NCBI RefSeq assembly: GCF_051020985.1
Contig: NW_027475142.1
Location: forward strand, 1,488,001 to 1,552,000
Origin: Nomia melanderi
Lineage: Eukaryota > Arthropoda > Insecta > Hymenoptera > Halictidae
Length of the DNA: 64,000 nt
Reading direction: 5' to 3'
Part shown: positions 23,972 through 37,965 of the stretch, piece after piece
How the letters are laid out: each line of letters begins with the position of its first letter
How positions within the stretch are numbered: the stretch's first letter is position 1
Translations under genes and position numbers: made by a program
The notes under the pieces: model-generated
Seen by the model: only the letters and a program-made list of their open reading frames with translations
What the model was told of the DNA's origin: nothing
Databases searched by the model: none

Positions 23972-24846
23972 AGCACCCGAGATATCACCAGATATATATT
24001 GGATTTTCCCCTGACCCTAAGTGTCCGGCCCCATGAGACTGTGGTTTTCTCGGCCCCTGGTGGTCCGAGGTCGTTCCTGCTGCCCAGATTCATGCGCCAG
24101 GGCCTCCTACAGACAATGCACTTTGATTTATTGCGCTATCTGTAATAGGACCCGAGATATCACCAGATATATATTGGATTTTCCACTGACCCTGAGTGAC
24201 CGGCCCCATGAGACGGTGGTTTTCTCGGCCCCTGGTGGTCCGAGGTGGTTCCCGCTGCACAGATTCATGCGCCAGGGCCTCCTACAGACAATGCACTTTG
24301 ATTTATTGCGCTATCTCTAATAGCACCCGAGATATCACCAGATATATATTGGATTTTCCCCTGACGCTGAGTGTCCGGCCCCATGAGACTGTGGTTTTCT
24401 CGGCCCCTGGTGGTCCGAGGTCGTTCCCGCTGCACAGATTCGTGCGCCAGGGCCTCCTACGGACAATGCACTTTGATTTATTGCGCTATCTGTAATAGCA
24501 CCCGAGATATCACCAGATATATATTGGATTTTTCACTGACCCTGAGTGTCCGGCCTCATGAGACGGTGGTTTTCTCGGCCCCTGGTGGTCCGAGGTCGCT
24601 CCCGCTGCACAGATTCGTGCGCCAGGGCCTCCTACGGACAATGCACTTTGATTTATTGCGCTATCTGTAATAGCACCAGAGATATCACCAGATAAATATT
24701 GGATTTTACCCTGACCCTGAGTGTCCGGCCCCATGGGACTGTGGTTTACTCGGCCCCTGGTGGTCCGAGGTCGTTCCCGTTGCACAGATTCATGCGCCAG
24801 GGCCTCCTGCAGATAATTCACTTTGGTTTATTGCGCTATCTCTAAT
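23972..24846 (+). repeat. 6-monomer higher-order repeat, copy 2 (ABCDE)
   Basis: Five monomers repeat A to E of the preceding unit, with private changes GTGACCGG in B, CGGCCTCATGAG in D and CCATGGGACTG in E. The expected F is replaced by the first G monomer of the next array, so the two six-monomer arrays join at 24847. Confidence 0.88.
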
Positions 24847-27471
24847 AGCACCCGAGATATCACCAGATATATATTGGATTTTCCCCTGACCCTGAGTGTC
24901 CGGCCCCATGAGACTGTGGTTTTCTCGGCACCTGGTGGTCCGAGGTCGTTCCCGCTGCACAGATTCATGCGTCAGGGCCTCCTACAGACAATGCACTTTG
25001 ATTTATTGCGCTATCTGTAATTGCACCCGAGATATCACCAGATATATATTGGATATTTCCCTCACCCTGAGTGTCCAGCCCCATGAGACGGTGGTTTTCT
25101 CGGCCCCTGGTGGACCGAGGTCGTACCCGCTGCACAGATTCATGCCCCAGTGCCTCCTGCAGATAATGCACTTTGGTTTATTGCGCTATCTCTAATAGCA
25201 CCCGAGATATCACCAGATATATATTGGATTTTTCCCTGACCCTGAGTGTCTGGCCCCATGAGACTGCGGTTTTCTCGGCCCCTGGTGGTCCGAGGTCGTT
25301 CCCGCTGCACAGATTCAGGCGCCAGGGCGTCCGGCAGATAATTCACTTTGGTTTATTGCGCTATCTTTAATAGCACCCGAGATATCACCAGATATATATT
25401 GGATTTTTCCCTGAACCTGAGTGTCCGGCCCCATGAGACGGTGGTTTTCTCGGCCCCTGGTGGTCCTAGGTCGTTCCCGCTGCACAGATTCGTGCGCCAG
25501 GGCCTCCTACGGACAATGCACTTTGATTTATTGCGCTATCTGTAATAGCACCCGAGATATCACCAGATATATATTGGATTTTTCACTGACCCTGAGTGTC
25601 CGGCCCCATGAGACGGTGGTTTTCTCGGCCCCTGGTGGTCCGAGGTCGTTCCCGCTGCACAGATTCGTGCGCCAGGGCCTCCTACGGACAATGCACTTTG
25701 ATTTATTGCGCTATCTGTAATAGCACCAGAGATATCACCAGATATATATTGGATTTTACCCTGACCCTGAGTGTCCGGCCCCATGAGACTGTGGTTTACT
25801 CGGCCCCTGGTGGTCCGAGGTCGTTCCCGTTGCACAGATTCATGCGCCAGGGCCTCCTGCAGATAATTCACTTTGGTTTATTGCGCTATCTCTAATAGCA
25901 CCCGAGATATCACCAGATATATATTGGATTTTCCCCTGACCCTGAGTGTCCGGCCCCATGAGACTGTGGTTTTCTCTGCACCTGGTGGTCCGAGGTCGTT
26001 CCCGCTGCACAGATTCATGCGTCAGGGCATCCTACGGACAATGCACTTTGATTTATTGCTCTATCTGTAATTGCACCCGAGATATCACCAGATATATATT
26101 GGATATTTCCCTCACCCTGAGTGTCCAGCCCCATGAGACGGTGGTTTTCTCGGCCCCTGGTGGACCGAGGTCGTTCCCACTGCACAGATTCATGCGCCAG
26201 TGCCTCCTGCAGATAATGCACTTTGGTTTATTGCGCTATCTCTAATAGCACCCGAGATATCACCAGATATATATTGGATTTTTCCCTGACCCTGAGTGTC
26301 TGGCCCCATGAGACTGCGGTTTTCTCGGCCCCTGGTGGTCCGAGGTCGTTCCCGCTGCACAGATTCAGGCGCCAGGGCGTCCTGCAGATAATTCACTTTG
26401 GTTTATTGCGCTATCTTTAATAGCACCCGAGATATCACCAGATATATATTGGATTTTTCCCTGAACCTGAGTGTCCGGCCCCATGAGACGGTGGTTTTCT
26501 CGGCCCCTGGTGGTCCTAGGTCGTTCCCGCTGCACAGATTCGTGCGCCAGGGCCTCCTACGGACAATGCACTTTGATTTATTGCGCTATCTGTAATAGCA
26601 CCCGAGATATCACCAGATATATATTGGATTTTTCACTGACCCTGAGTGTCCGGCCCCATGAGACGGTGGTTTTCTCGGCCCCTGGTGGTCCGAGGTCGTT
26701 CCCGCTGCACAGATTCGTGCGCCAGGGCCTCCTACGGACAATGCACTTTGATTTATTGCGCTATCTGTAATAGCACCAGAGATATCACCAGATATATATT
26801 GGATTTTACCCTGACCCTGAGTGTCCGGCCCCATGAGACTGTGGTTTACTCGGCCCCTGGTGGTCCGAGGTCGTTCCCGTTGCACAGATTCATGCGCCAG
26901 GGCCTCCTGCAGATAATTCACTTTGGTTTATTGCGCTATCTCTAATAGCACCCGAGATATCACCAGATATATATTGGATTTTCCCCTGACCCTGAGTGTC
27001 CGGCCCCATGAGACTGTGGTTTTCTCTGCACCTGGTGGTCCGAGGTCGTTCCCGCTGCACAGATTCATGCGTCAGGGCCTCCTACGGACAATGCACTTTG
27101 ATTTATTGCGCTATCTGTAATTGCACCCGAGATATCACCAGATATATATTGGATATTTCCCTCACCCTGAGTGTCCAGCCCCATGAGACGGTGGTTTTCT
27201 CGGCCCCTGGTGGACCGAGGTCGTTGCCACTGCACAGATTCATGCGCCAGTGCCTCCTGCAGATAATGCACTTTGGTTTATTGCGCTATCTCTAATAGCA
27301 CCCGAGATATCACCAGATATATATTGGATTTTTCCCTGACCCTGAGTGTCTGGCCCCATGAGACTGCGGTTTTCTCGGCCCCTGGTGGTCCGAGGTCGTT
27401 CCCGCTGCACAGATTCAGGCGCCAGGGCGTCCTGCAGATAATTCACTTTGGTTTATTGCGCTGTATCTAAT
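24847..27471 (+). repeat. 6-monomer higher-order repeat GHIJKL, 2.5 copies
   Basis: Units lie at 24847-25896, 25897-26946 and 26947-27471 (half). Monomers are G (CACCTGG with GCGTCAGGG, ending TGTAATTGCACC), H (GGATATTTCCCTCACC, GTCCAGCCCC), I (GTGTCTGGCCCC, ACTGCGG, CAGGCGCCAGGGCGTCC), J (CCTGAACCTG, GGTCCTAGG), K (TCACTGACC, CGTGCGCC) and L (CACCAGAG, TTTACTCGG, CCCGTTGCAC). K and L resemble D and E of the array to the left, so the two six-monomer repeats are related. Confidence 0.9.
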
Positions 27472-30400
27472 AGCACCCGAGATATCACCAGATATATATT
27501 GGATTTTCCCTGACCCTGAGTGTCCGGCCCCATTTGACTGTGGTTTTCTCGGCCCCTGGAGGTCCGAGGTCGTTCCCGCTGCCCAGATTCATGCGCCAGG
27601 GCCTCCTGCAGATAATTCACTTTGGTTTATTGCGCTGTATCTAATAGCACCCGAGATATCACCAGATATATATTGGATTTTCCCCTGACCCTAAGTGTCC
27701 GGCCCCATGAGACTGTGGTTTTCTCGGCCCCTGGTGGTCCGAGGTCGTTCCTGCTGCCCAGATTCATGCGCCAGGGCCTCCTACAGACAATGCACTTTGA
27801 TTTATTGCGCTATCTGTAATAGGACCCGAGATATCACCAGATATATATTGGATTTTCTCCTGAACCTGTGTGTCCGGCCCCATGAGACTGTGGTTTTCTC
27901 GGCCCCTGGTGGTCAGAGGTCGTTCCCGCTGCACAGATTCATGCATCAGGGCCTCCTACAGACAATGCACTTTGATTTATTGCGCTATCTGTAATAGCAC
28001 CCGAGATATCACCAGATATATATTGGATTTTACCCTGACCCTGAGCGTCCGGCCCCATGAGACGGTGCTTGTCTCGGCCCCTGGAGGTCCGAGGACGTTC
28101 CCGCAGCACAGATTCATGCGGCAGTGCCTCCTGCAGATAATTCACTTTGGTTTACTGCGCTATCTCTAATAGTACCCGAGATATCACCAGATATATATTG
28201 GATTTTTCCCTGACCCTGAGTGTCCGGCCCCATGAGACGGTGCTTGTCTCGGCCCCTGGAGGTCCGAGGACGTTCCCGCAGCACAGATTCATGCGGCAGT
28301 GCCTCCTGCAGATAATTCACTTTGGTTTACTGCGCTACCTCTAATAGTACCCGAGATATCACCAGATATATATTGGATTTTTCCCTGACCCTGAGTGTCC
28401 GACCCCATGAGACTGTGGTTTTCTCTGCCGATGGTGGTCCGAGGTCGTTCCCGCTGCACAGATTCACGCGCCAGGGCCTCCTACAGACAATGCACTTTGA
28501 TTTATTTCGCTATCTGTAATAGCACCCGAGATATCACCAGATATATATTGGATTTTACCCTGACCCTGAGTGTCCGGCCCCATGAGACTGTGGTTTTCTC
28601 GGCCCCTGGTGGTCCGAGGTCGTTCCCGTTGCACTGTTTCATGCGCCAGGGCCTCCTGCAGATAATTCACTTTGGTTTATTGCGCTATCTCTAATAGCAC
28701 CCGAGATATGACCAGATATATATTGGATTTTCCCCTGACCCTGAGTGTCCGGACCCATGAGACTGTGATTTTCTCGGACCCTGGTGGTCCGAGGTGGTTC
28801 CCGCTGCACAGATTCATGCGCCAGGGCCTCCTACAGATAATTCAATTTGGTTTATTGCGCTATCTCTAATAGCAGCCGAGATATCACCAGATATATATTG
28901 GATTTTCCCCTGAACCTGTGTGTCCGGCCCCATGAGACTGTGGTTTTCTCGGCCCCTGGTGGTCAGAGGTCGTTCCCGCTGCACAGATTCATGCATCAGG
29001 GCCTCCTACAGACAATGCACTTTGATTTATTGCGCTATCTGTAATAGCACCCGAGATATCACCAGATATATATTGGATTTTTCACTGACCCTGAGTGTCC
29101 GGCCCCATGAGACGGTGGTTTTCTCGGCCCCTGGTGGTCAGAGGTCGTTCCCGCTGCACAGACTCGTGCGCCAGGGCCTCCTACAGACAATGCACTTTGA
29201 TTTATTGCGCTATCTGTAATAGCACCAGAGATATCACCAGATATATATTGGATTTTACCCTGACCCTGAGTGTCCGGCTCCATGAGACGGTGCTTGTCTC
29301 GGCCCCTGGAGGTCCGAGGACGTTCCCGCAGCACAGATTCGTGCGCCAGGGCCTCCTACAGACAATGCACTTTGATTTATTGCGCTATCTGTAATAGCAG
29401 CCGAGATATCACCAGATATATATTGGATTTTTCACAGACCCTGAGTGTCCGGCCCCATGGGACTGTGGTTTTCTCGGCCCCTGGTGGTCCGAGGTCGTTC
29501 CCGCTGCACAGATTCATGCGCCAGGGCCTCCTACAGACAATGCACTTTGATTTATTGCCCTATCTGTAATAGCACCCGAGATATCACCAGATATATATTG
29601 GATTTTCCCCTGACCCTGAGTGTCCGGCCCCATGAGACTGTGGTTTTCTCGGCCCCTGGTGGTCCGAGGTCGTTCCCGCTGCACAGAATCATGCGCCAGG
29701 ACTTCCTGCAGAGAATGCACTTTGGTTTATTGCGCTATCTCTAATAGCACCCGAGATATCACCAGATATATATTGGATTTTCCCCTGACCCTGAGTGTCC
29801 GGCCCCATGAGACTGTGGTTTTCTCGGCCCCTGGTGGTCCGAGGTCGTTCCGGCTGCACAGATTCATGCGCCAGGGCCCCCTGCAGATAATTTACTTTGA
29901 TTTATTGCGCTATCTCTAATAGCACCCGAGATTTCACCAGATATATATAGGATTTCTCCCTGACCCTGACTGTCCGGCCCCATGAGACGGTGATTTTCTC
30001 GGCCCCTGGTGGTCCGAGGTCGTTCCCGCTGCACAGTTTCATGCGACAGGGCCTCCTGCAGATAATTCACTTTGGTTTATTGCGCTATCTCTAATAGCAC
30101 CCAAGATATCACCAGATATATATTGGATTTTTCCCTGACCCTGAGTGTCCGGCCCCATGAGGCTGTGGTTTTCTCGGCCCCTGGTGGTCCGAGGTCGTTC
30201 CCGCTGCACAGATTCGTGCGCCAGGGCCTCTTACAGACAATGCACTTTGATTTATTGCGCTATCTGTAATAGCACCCGAGATAACACCAGATAAATATTG
30301 GATTTTCCCCTGACCCTGAGTTTCCGGCCCCATGAGACGGACGTTTTCTCGGCCCCTGGTGGTCCGAGGTCGTTCCCGCTGCACAGATTCATACGCCAGG

Positions 30401-31843
30401 GCCTCCTACAGACAATGCACTTTGATTTATTGCGCTATCTGTAATAGCACCCGAGATATCACCAGATATATATTGGATTTTGCCCTGACCCTGAGTGTCC
30501 GACCCCATTTGACTGTGGTTGTCTCGGCCCCTGGAGGTCCGAGGTCGTTCCCGCTGCACAGATGCATGCGCCAGGGCCTCCTGCACATAATTCACTTTGG
30601 TTTATTGCGCTGTATCTAATAGCACCCGAGATATCACCAGATATATATTGGATTTTCCCTGACCCTGAGTGTCCGGCCCCATTTGACTGTGGTTTTCTCG
30701 GCCCCTGGTGGTCCGAGGTCGTTCCCGCTGCCCAGATTCATGCACCAGGGCCTCCTGCAGATATTTCACTTTGGTTTATTGCGCTATCTCTAATAGCACC
30801 CGAGATATCACCAGATATATATTGGATTTTCCCCTGACCCTGAGTGTCCGGCCCCATGGGTCTGTGGTTTTCTCGGCCCCTGGTGGTCCGAGGTCGTTCC
30901 CGCTGCACAGATTCATGCGCCAGGGCCTCCTACAGACAATGCACTTTGATTTATTGCGCTATCTCTAATAGCAGCCGAGATATCACCAGATATATATTGG
31001 ATTTTCCCCTGACCCTGAGTGTCCGGCCCCATGAGACTGTGGCTTTCTCGGCCCCTGGTGGTTCGAGATCGTTCCCGTTGCACAGATTCATGCGCCAGGG
31101 CCTCCTGCAGATAATTCACTTTGGTTTATTGCGCTATCTGTAATAGCACCCGAGATATCACCAGATATATATTGGATTTTGCCCTGACCCTGAGTGTCCG
31201 ACCCCATTTGACTGTGGTTGTCTCGGCCCCTGGAGGTCCGAGGTCGTTCCCGCTGCACAGATGCATGCGCCAGGGCCTCCTGCACATAATTCACTTTGGT
31301 TTATTGCGCTGTATCTAATAGCACCCGAGATATCACCAGATATATATTGGATTTTCCCTGACCCTGAGTGTCCGGCCCCATTTGACTGTGGTTTTCTCGG
31401 CCCCTGGTGGTCCGAGGTCGTTCCCGCTGCCCAGATTCATGCACCAGGGCCTCCTGCAGATATTTCACTTTGGTTTATTGCGCTATCTCTAATAGCACCC
31501 GAGATATCACCAGATATATATTGGATTTTCCCCTGACCCTGAGTGACCGACCCCATGAGACTGTGGTTTTCTCGGCCCCTGGTGGTCCGAGGTCGTTCCC
31601 GCTGCACAGATTCATCCATCAGGGCCTCCTACAGACAATGCACTTTGATTTATTGCGCTATCTCTAATAGCAGCCGAGATATCACCAGATATATATTGGA
31701 TTTTCCCCTGACCCTGAGTGTCCGGCCCCATGAGACTGTGGTTTTCTCGGCCCCTGGTGGTCCGAGATCGTTCCCGTTGCACAGATTCATGCGCCAGGGC
31801 CTCCTGCAGATAATTCACTTTGGTTTATTGCGCTATCTCTAAT
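24847..31843 (+). repeat. Super-unit 1, 40 monomers (6,997 bp)
   Basis: This is the first of three tandem super-units. It opens with the GHIJKL array, then a 174-bp monomer (27472), an A monomer (27646), GAACCTGTGTG monomers, paired GACGGTGCTTGTC monomers with GCAGCAC, a TCTGCCGATGG monomer, a GATATGACC/GGACCC monomer, then CCATTTGAC, CATGGGTCTG, GTTCGAGATCG and CATCCATCAGG monomers. Three 174-bp monomers make it 40 x 175 minus 3. It is the fullest version, holding monomers that super-unit 2 lacks. Confidence 0.9.
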
Positions 31844-33593
31844 AGCACCCGAGATATCACCAGATATATATTGGATTTTCCCCTGACCCTGAGTGTCCGG
31901 CCCCATGAGACTGTGGTTTTCTCGGCACCTGGTGGTCCGAGGTCGTTCCCGCTGCACAGATTCATGCGTCAGGGCCTCCTACAGACAATGCACTTTGATT
32001 TATTGCGCTATCTGTAATTGCACCCGAGATATCACCAGATATATATTGGATATTTCCCTCACCCTGAGTGTCCAGCCCCATGAGACGGTGGTTTTCTCGG
32101 CCCCTGGTGGACCGAGGTCGTACCCGCTGCACAGATTCATGCCCCAGTGCCTCCTGCAGATAATGCACTTTGGTTTATTGCGCTATCTCTAATAGCACCC
32201 GAGATATCACCAGATATATATTGGATTTTTCCCTGACCCTGAGTGTCTGGCCCCATGAGACTGCGGTTTTCTCGGCCCCTGGTGGTCCGAGGTCGTTCCC
32301 GCTGCACAGATTCAGGCGCCAGGGCGTCCGGCAGATAATTCACTTTGGTTTATTGCGCTATCTTTAATAGCACCCGAGATATCACCAGATATATATTGGA
32401 TTTTTCCCTGAACCTGAGTGTCCGGCCCCATGAGACGGTGGTTTTCTCGGCCCCTGGTGGTCCTAGGTCGTTCCCGCTGCACAGATTCGTGCGCCAGGGC
32501 CTCCTACGGACAATGCACTTTGATTTATTGCGCTATCTGTAATAGCACCCGAGATATCACCAGATATATATTGGATTTTTCACTGACCCTGAGTGTCCGG
32601 CCCCATGAGACGGTGGTTTTCTCGGCCCCTGGTGGTCCGAGGTCGTTCCCGCTGCACAGATTCGTGCGCCAGGGCCTCCTACGGACAATGCACTTTGATT
32701 TATTGCGCTATCTGTAATAGCACCAGAGATATCACCAGATATATATTGGATTTTACCCTGACCCTGAGTGTCCGGCCCCATGAGACTGTGGTTTACTCGG
32801 CCCCTGGTGGTCCGAGGTCGTTCCCGTTGCACAGATTCATGCGCCAGGGCCTCCTGCAGATAATTCACTTTGGTTTATTGCGCTATCTCTAATAGCACCC
32901 GAGATATCACCAGATATATATTGGATTTTCCCCTGACCCTGAGTGTCCGGCCCCATGAGACTGTGGTTTTCTCTGCACCTGGTGGTCCGAGGTCGTTCCC
33001 GCTGCACAGATTCATGCGTCAGGGCATCCTACGGACAATGCACTTTGATTTATTGCGCTATCTGTAATTGCACCCGAGATATCACCAGATATATATTGGA
33101 TATTTCCCTCACCCTGAGTGTCCAGCCCCATGAGACGGTGGTTTTCTCGGCCCCTGGTGGACCGAGGTCGTTCCCACTGCACAGATTCATGCGCCAGTGC
33201 CTCCTGCAGATAATGCACTTTGGTTTATTGCGCTATCTCTAATAGCACCCGAGATATCACCAGATATATATTGGATTTTTCCCTGACCCTGAGTGTCTGG
33301 CCCCATGAGACTGCGGTTTTCTCGGCCCCTGGTGGTCCGAGGTCGTTCCCGCTGCACAGATTCAGGCGCCAGGGCGTCCTGCAGATAATTCACTTTGGTT
33401 TATTGCGCTATCTTTAATAGCACCCGAGATATCACCAGATATATATTGGATTTTTCCCTGAACCTGAGTGTCCGGCCCCATGAGACGGTGGTTTTCTCGG
33501 CCCCTGGTGGTCCTAGGTCGTTCCCGCTGCACAGATTCGTGCGCCAGGGCCTCCTACGGACAATGCACTTTGATTTATTGCGCTATCTGTAAT

Positions 33594-33768
33594 AGCACCC
33601 GAGATATCACCAGATATATATTGGATTTTTCACTGACCCTGAGTGTCCGGCCCCATGAGACTGTGGTTTACTCGGCTCCTGGTGGTCCGAGGTCGTTCCC
33701 GTTGCACAGATTCATGCGCCAGGGCCTCCTGCAGATAATTTACTTTGGTTTATTGCGCTATCTCTAAT
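33594..33768 (+). repeat. Hybrid K/L monomer (super-unit 2)
   Basis: The first part follows K (CACCCGAG, TTTTTCACTGACC). From about the middle it follows L (ACTGTGGTTTACTCGG, CCCGTTGCAC). K and L are separate neighbours in super-unit 1 (26597 and 26772), so one monomer length was removed by recombination inside a monomer. The same hybrid, including its CGGCTCCTGG variant, is at 40590-40764. Confidence 0.9.
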
Positions 33769-36567
33769 AGCACCCGAGATATCACCAGATATATATTGGA
33801 TTTTCCCCTGACCCTGAGTGTCCGGCCCCATGAGACTGTGGTTTTCTCTGCACCTGGTGGTCCGAGGTCGTTCCCGCTGCACAGATTCATGCGTCAGGGC
33901 CTCCTACGGACAATGCACTTTGATTTATTGCGCTATCTGTAATTGCACCCGAGATATCACCAGATATATATTGGATATTTCCCTCACCCTGAGTGTCCAG
34001 CCCCATGAGACGGTGGTTTTCTCGGCCCCTGGTGGACCGAGGTCGTTGCCACTGCACAGATTCATGCGCCAGTGCCTCCTGCAGATAATGCACTTTGGTT
34101 TATTGCGCTATCTCTAATAGCACCCGAGATATCACCAGATATATATTGGATTTTTCCCTGACCCTGAGTGTCTGGCCCCATGAGACTGCGGTTTTCTCGG
34201 CCCCTGGTGGTCCGAGGTCGTTCCCGCTGCACAGATTCAGGCGCCAGGGCGTCCTGCAGATAATTCACTTTGGTTTATTGCGCTGTATCTAATAGCACCC
34301 GAGATATCACCAGATATATATTGGATTTTCCCTGACCCTGAGTGTCCGGCCCCATTTGACTGTGGTTTTCTCGGCCCCTGGAGGTCCGAGGTCGTTCCCG
34401 CTGCCCAGATTCATGCGCCAGGGCCTCCTGCAGATAATTCACTTTGGTTTATTGCGCTGTATCTAATAGCAGCCGAGATATCACCAGATATATATTGGAT
34501 TTTCTCCTGAACCTGTGTGTCCGGCCCCATGAGACTGTGGTTTTCTCGGCCCCTGGTGGTCAGAGGTCGTTCCCGCTGCACAGATTCATGCATCAGGGCC
34601 TCCTACAGACAATGCACTTTGATTTATTGCGCTATCTGTAATAGCACCCGAGATATCACCAGATATATATTGGATTTTACCCTGACCCTGAGCGTCCGGC
34701 CCCATGAGACGGTGCTTGTCTCGGCCCCTGGAGGTCCGAGGACGTTCCCGCAGCACAGATTCATGCGGCAGTGCCTCCTGCAGATAATTCACTTTGGTTT
34801 ACTGCGCTATCTCTAATAGTACCCGAGATATCACCAGATATATATTGGATTTTTCCCTGACCCTGAGTGTCCGGCCCCATGAGACGGTGCTTGTCTCGGC
34901 CCCTGGAGGTCCGAGGACGTTCCCGCAGCACAGATTCATGCGGCAGTGCCTCCTGCAGATAATTCACTTTGGTTTACTGCGCTACCTCTAATAGTACCCG
35001 AGATATCACCAGATATATATTGGATTTTTCCCTGACCCTGAGTGTCCGACCCCATGAGACTGTGGTTTTCTCTGCCGATGGTGGTCCGAGGTCGTTCCCG
35101 CTGCACAGATTCACGCGCCAGGGCCTCCTACAGACAATGCACTTTGATTTATTTCGCTATCTGTAATAGCACCCGAGATATCACCAGATATATATTGGAT
35201 TTTACCCTGACCCTGAGTGTCCGGCCCCATGAGACTGTGGTTTTCTCGGCCCCTGGTGGTCCGAGGTCGTTCCCGTTGCACTGTTTCATGCGCCAGGGCC
35301 TCCTGCAGATAATTCACTTTGGTTTATTGCGCTATCTCTAATAGCACCCGAGATATGACCAGATATATATTGGATTTTCCCCTGACCCTGAGTGTCCGGA
35401 CCCATGAGACTGTGATTTTCTCGGACCCTGGTGGTCCGAGGTGGTTCCCGCTGCACAGATTCATGCGCCAGGGCCTCCTACAGATAATTCAATTTGGTTT
35501 ATTGCGCTATCTCTAATAGCAGCCGAGATATCACCAGATATATATTGGATTTTCCCCTGAACCTGTGTGTCCGGCCCCATGAGACTGTGGTTTTCTCGGC
35601 CCCTGGTGGTCAGAGGTCGTTCCCGCTGCACAGATTCATGCATCAGGGCCTCCTACAGACAATGCACTTTGATTTATTGCGCTATCTGTAATAGCACCCG
35701 AGATATCACCAGATATATATTGGATTTTTCACTGACCCTGAGTGTCCGGCCCCATGAGACGGTGGTTTTCTCGGCCCCTGGTGGTCAGAGGTCGTTCCCG
35801 CTGCACAGACTCGTGCGCCAGGGCCTCCTACAGACAATGCACTTTGATTTATTGCGCTATCTGTAATAGCACCAGAGATATCACCAGATATATATTGGAT
35901 TTTACCCTGACCCTGAGTGTCCGGCTCCATGAGACGGTGCTTGTCTCGGCCCCTGGAGGTCCGAGGACGTTCCCGCAGCACAGATTCGTGCGCGAGGGCC
36001 TCCTACAGACAATGCACTTTGATTTATTGCGCTATCTGTAATAGCAGCCGAGATATCACCAGATATATATTGGATTTTTCCCTGACCCTGAGTGTCCGGC
36101 CCCATGAGGCTGTGGTTTTCTCGGCCCCTGGTGGTCCGAGGTCGTTCCCGCTGCACAGATTCGTGCGCCAGGGCCTCTTACAGACAATGCACTTTGATTT
36201 ATTGCGCTATCTGTAATAGCACCCGAGATAACACCAGATAAATATTGGATTTTCCCCTGACCCTGAGTTTCCGGCCCCATGAGACGGACGTTTTCTCGGC
36301 CCCTGGTGGTCCGAGGTCGTTCCCGCTGCACAGATTCATACGCCAGGGCCTCCTACAGACAATGCACTTTGATTTATTGCGCTATCTGTAATAGCACCCG
36401 AGATATCACCAGATATATATTGGATTTTGCCCTGACCCTGAGTGTCCGACCCCATTTGACTGTGGTTGTCTCGGCCCCTGGAGGTCCGAGGTCGTTCCCG
36501 CTGCACAGATGCATGCGCCAGGGCCTCCTGCACATAATTCACTTTGGTTTATTGCGCTGTATCTAAT

Positions 36568-37266
36568 AGCACCCGAGATATCACCAGATATATATTGGAT
36601 TTTCCCTGACCCTGAGTGTCCGGCCCCATTTGACTGTGGTTTTCTCGGCCCCTGGTGGTCCGAGGTCGTTCCCGCTGCCCAGATTCATGCACCAGGGCCT
36701 CCTGCAGATATTTCACTTTGGTTTATTGCGCTATCTCTAATAGCACCCGAGATATCACCAGATATATATTGGATTTTCCCCTGACCCTGAGTGTCCGGCC
36801 CCATGGGTCTGTGGTTTTCTCGGCCCCTGGTGGTCCGAGGTCGTTCCCGCTGCACAGATTCATGCGCCAGGGCCTCCTACAGACAATGCACTTTGATTTA
36901 TTGCGCTATCTCTAATAGCAGCCGAGATATCACCAGATATATATTGGATTTTCCCCTGACCCTGAGTGTCCGGCCCCATGAGACTGTGGCTTTCTCGGCC
37001 CCTGGTGGTTCGAGATCGTTCCCGTTGCACAGATTCATGCGCCAGGGCCTCCTGCAGATAATTCACTTTGGTTTATTGCGCTATCTCTAATAGCAGCCGA
37101 GATATCACCAGATATATATTGGATTTTCCCCTGACCCTGAGTGACCGGCCCCATGGGACTGTGGTTTTCTCGGCCCCTGGTGGTCCGAGGTCGTTCCCGC
37201 TGCACAGATTCATACGCCAGGGCCTCCTACAGACAATGCACTTTGATTTATTGCGCTATCTGTAAT
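36568..37266 (+). repeat. Four-monomer tandem duplication, copy 1 (699 bp)
   Basis: The monomers are a 174-bp CCATTTGAC type, a CATGGGTCTG type, an AGCAGCCGAG type with GTTCGAGATCG, and a GTGACCGGCCCCATGGG type with CATACGCC. The next 699 bp repeat them with no difference that I noticed. Confidence 0.9.
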
Positions 37267-37965
37267 AGCACCCGAGATATCACCAGATATATATTGGATT
37301 TTCCCTGACCCTGAGTGTCCGGCCCCATTTGACTGTGGTTTTCTCGGCCCCTGGTGGTCCGAGGTCGTTCCCGCTGCCCAGATTCATGCACCAGGGCCTC
37401 CTGCAGATATTTCACTTTGGTTTATTGCGCTATCTCTAATAGCACCCGAGATATCACCAGATATATATTGGATTTTCCCCTGACCCTGAGTGTCCGGCCC
37501 CATGGGTCTGTGGTTTTCTCGGCCCCTGGTGGTCCGAGGTCGTTCCCGCTGCACAGATTCATGCGCCAGGGCCTCCTACAGACAATGCACTTTGATTTAT
37601 TGCGCTATCTCTAATAGCAGCCGAGATATCACCAGATATATATTGGATTTTCCCCTGACCCTGAGTGTCCGGCCCCATGAGACTGTGGCTTTCTCGGCCC
37701 CTGGTGGTTCGAGATCGTTCCCGTTGCACAGATTCATGCGCCAGGGCCTCCTGCAGATAATTCACTTTGGTTTATTGCGCTATCTCTAATAGCAGCCGAG
37801 ATATCACCAGATATATATTGGATTTTCCCCTGACCCTGAGTGACCGGCCCCATGGGACTGTGGTTTTCTCGGCCCCTGGTGGTCCGAGGTCGTTCCCGCT
37901 GCACAGATTCATACGCCAGGGCCTCCTACAGACAATGCACTTTGATTTATTGCGCTATCTGTAAT
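37267..37965 (+). repeat. Four-monomer tandem duplication, copy 2 (699 bp)
   Basis: This is a repeat of 36568-37266. Its 174-bp first monomer is the only one of its class that follows a monomer ending CTGTAAT rather than GTATCTAAT, which shows where the duplicated block was joined. Confidence 0.9.

Noticed and set aside
31060..31080. tRNA-like B box (GGTTCGAGATC), suggesting SINE ancestry or Pol III promotion
   Set aside because: The match is imperfect at its 3' end, is a derived variant of GGTCCGAGGTC seen in only a few monomers, and I found no A box at a suitable distance.
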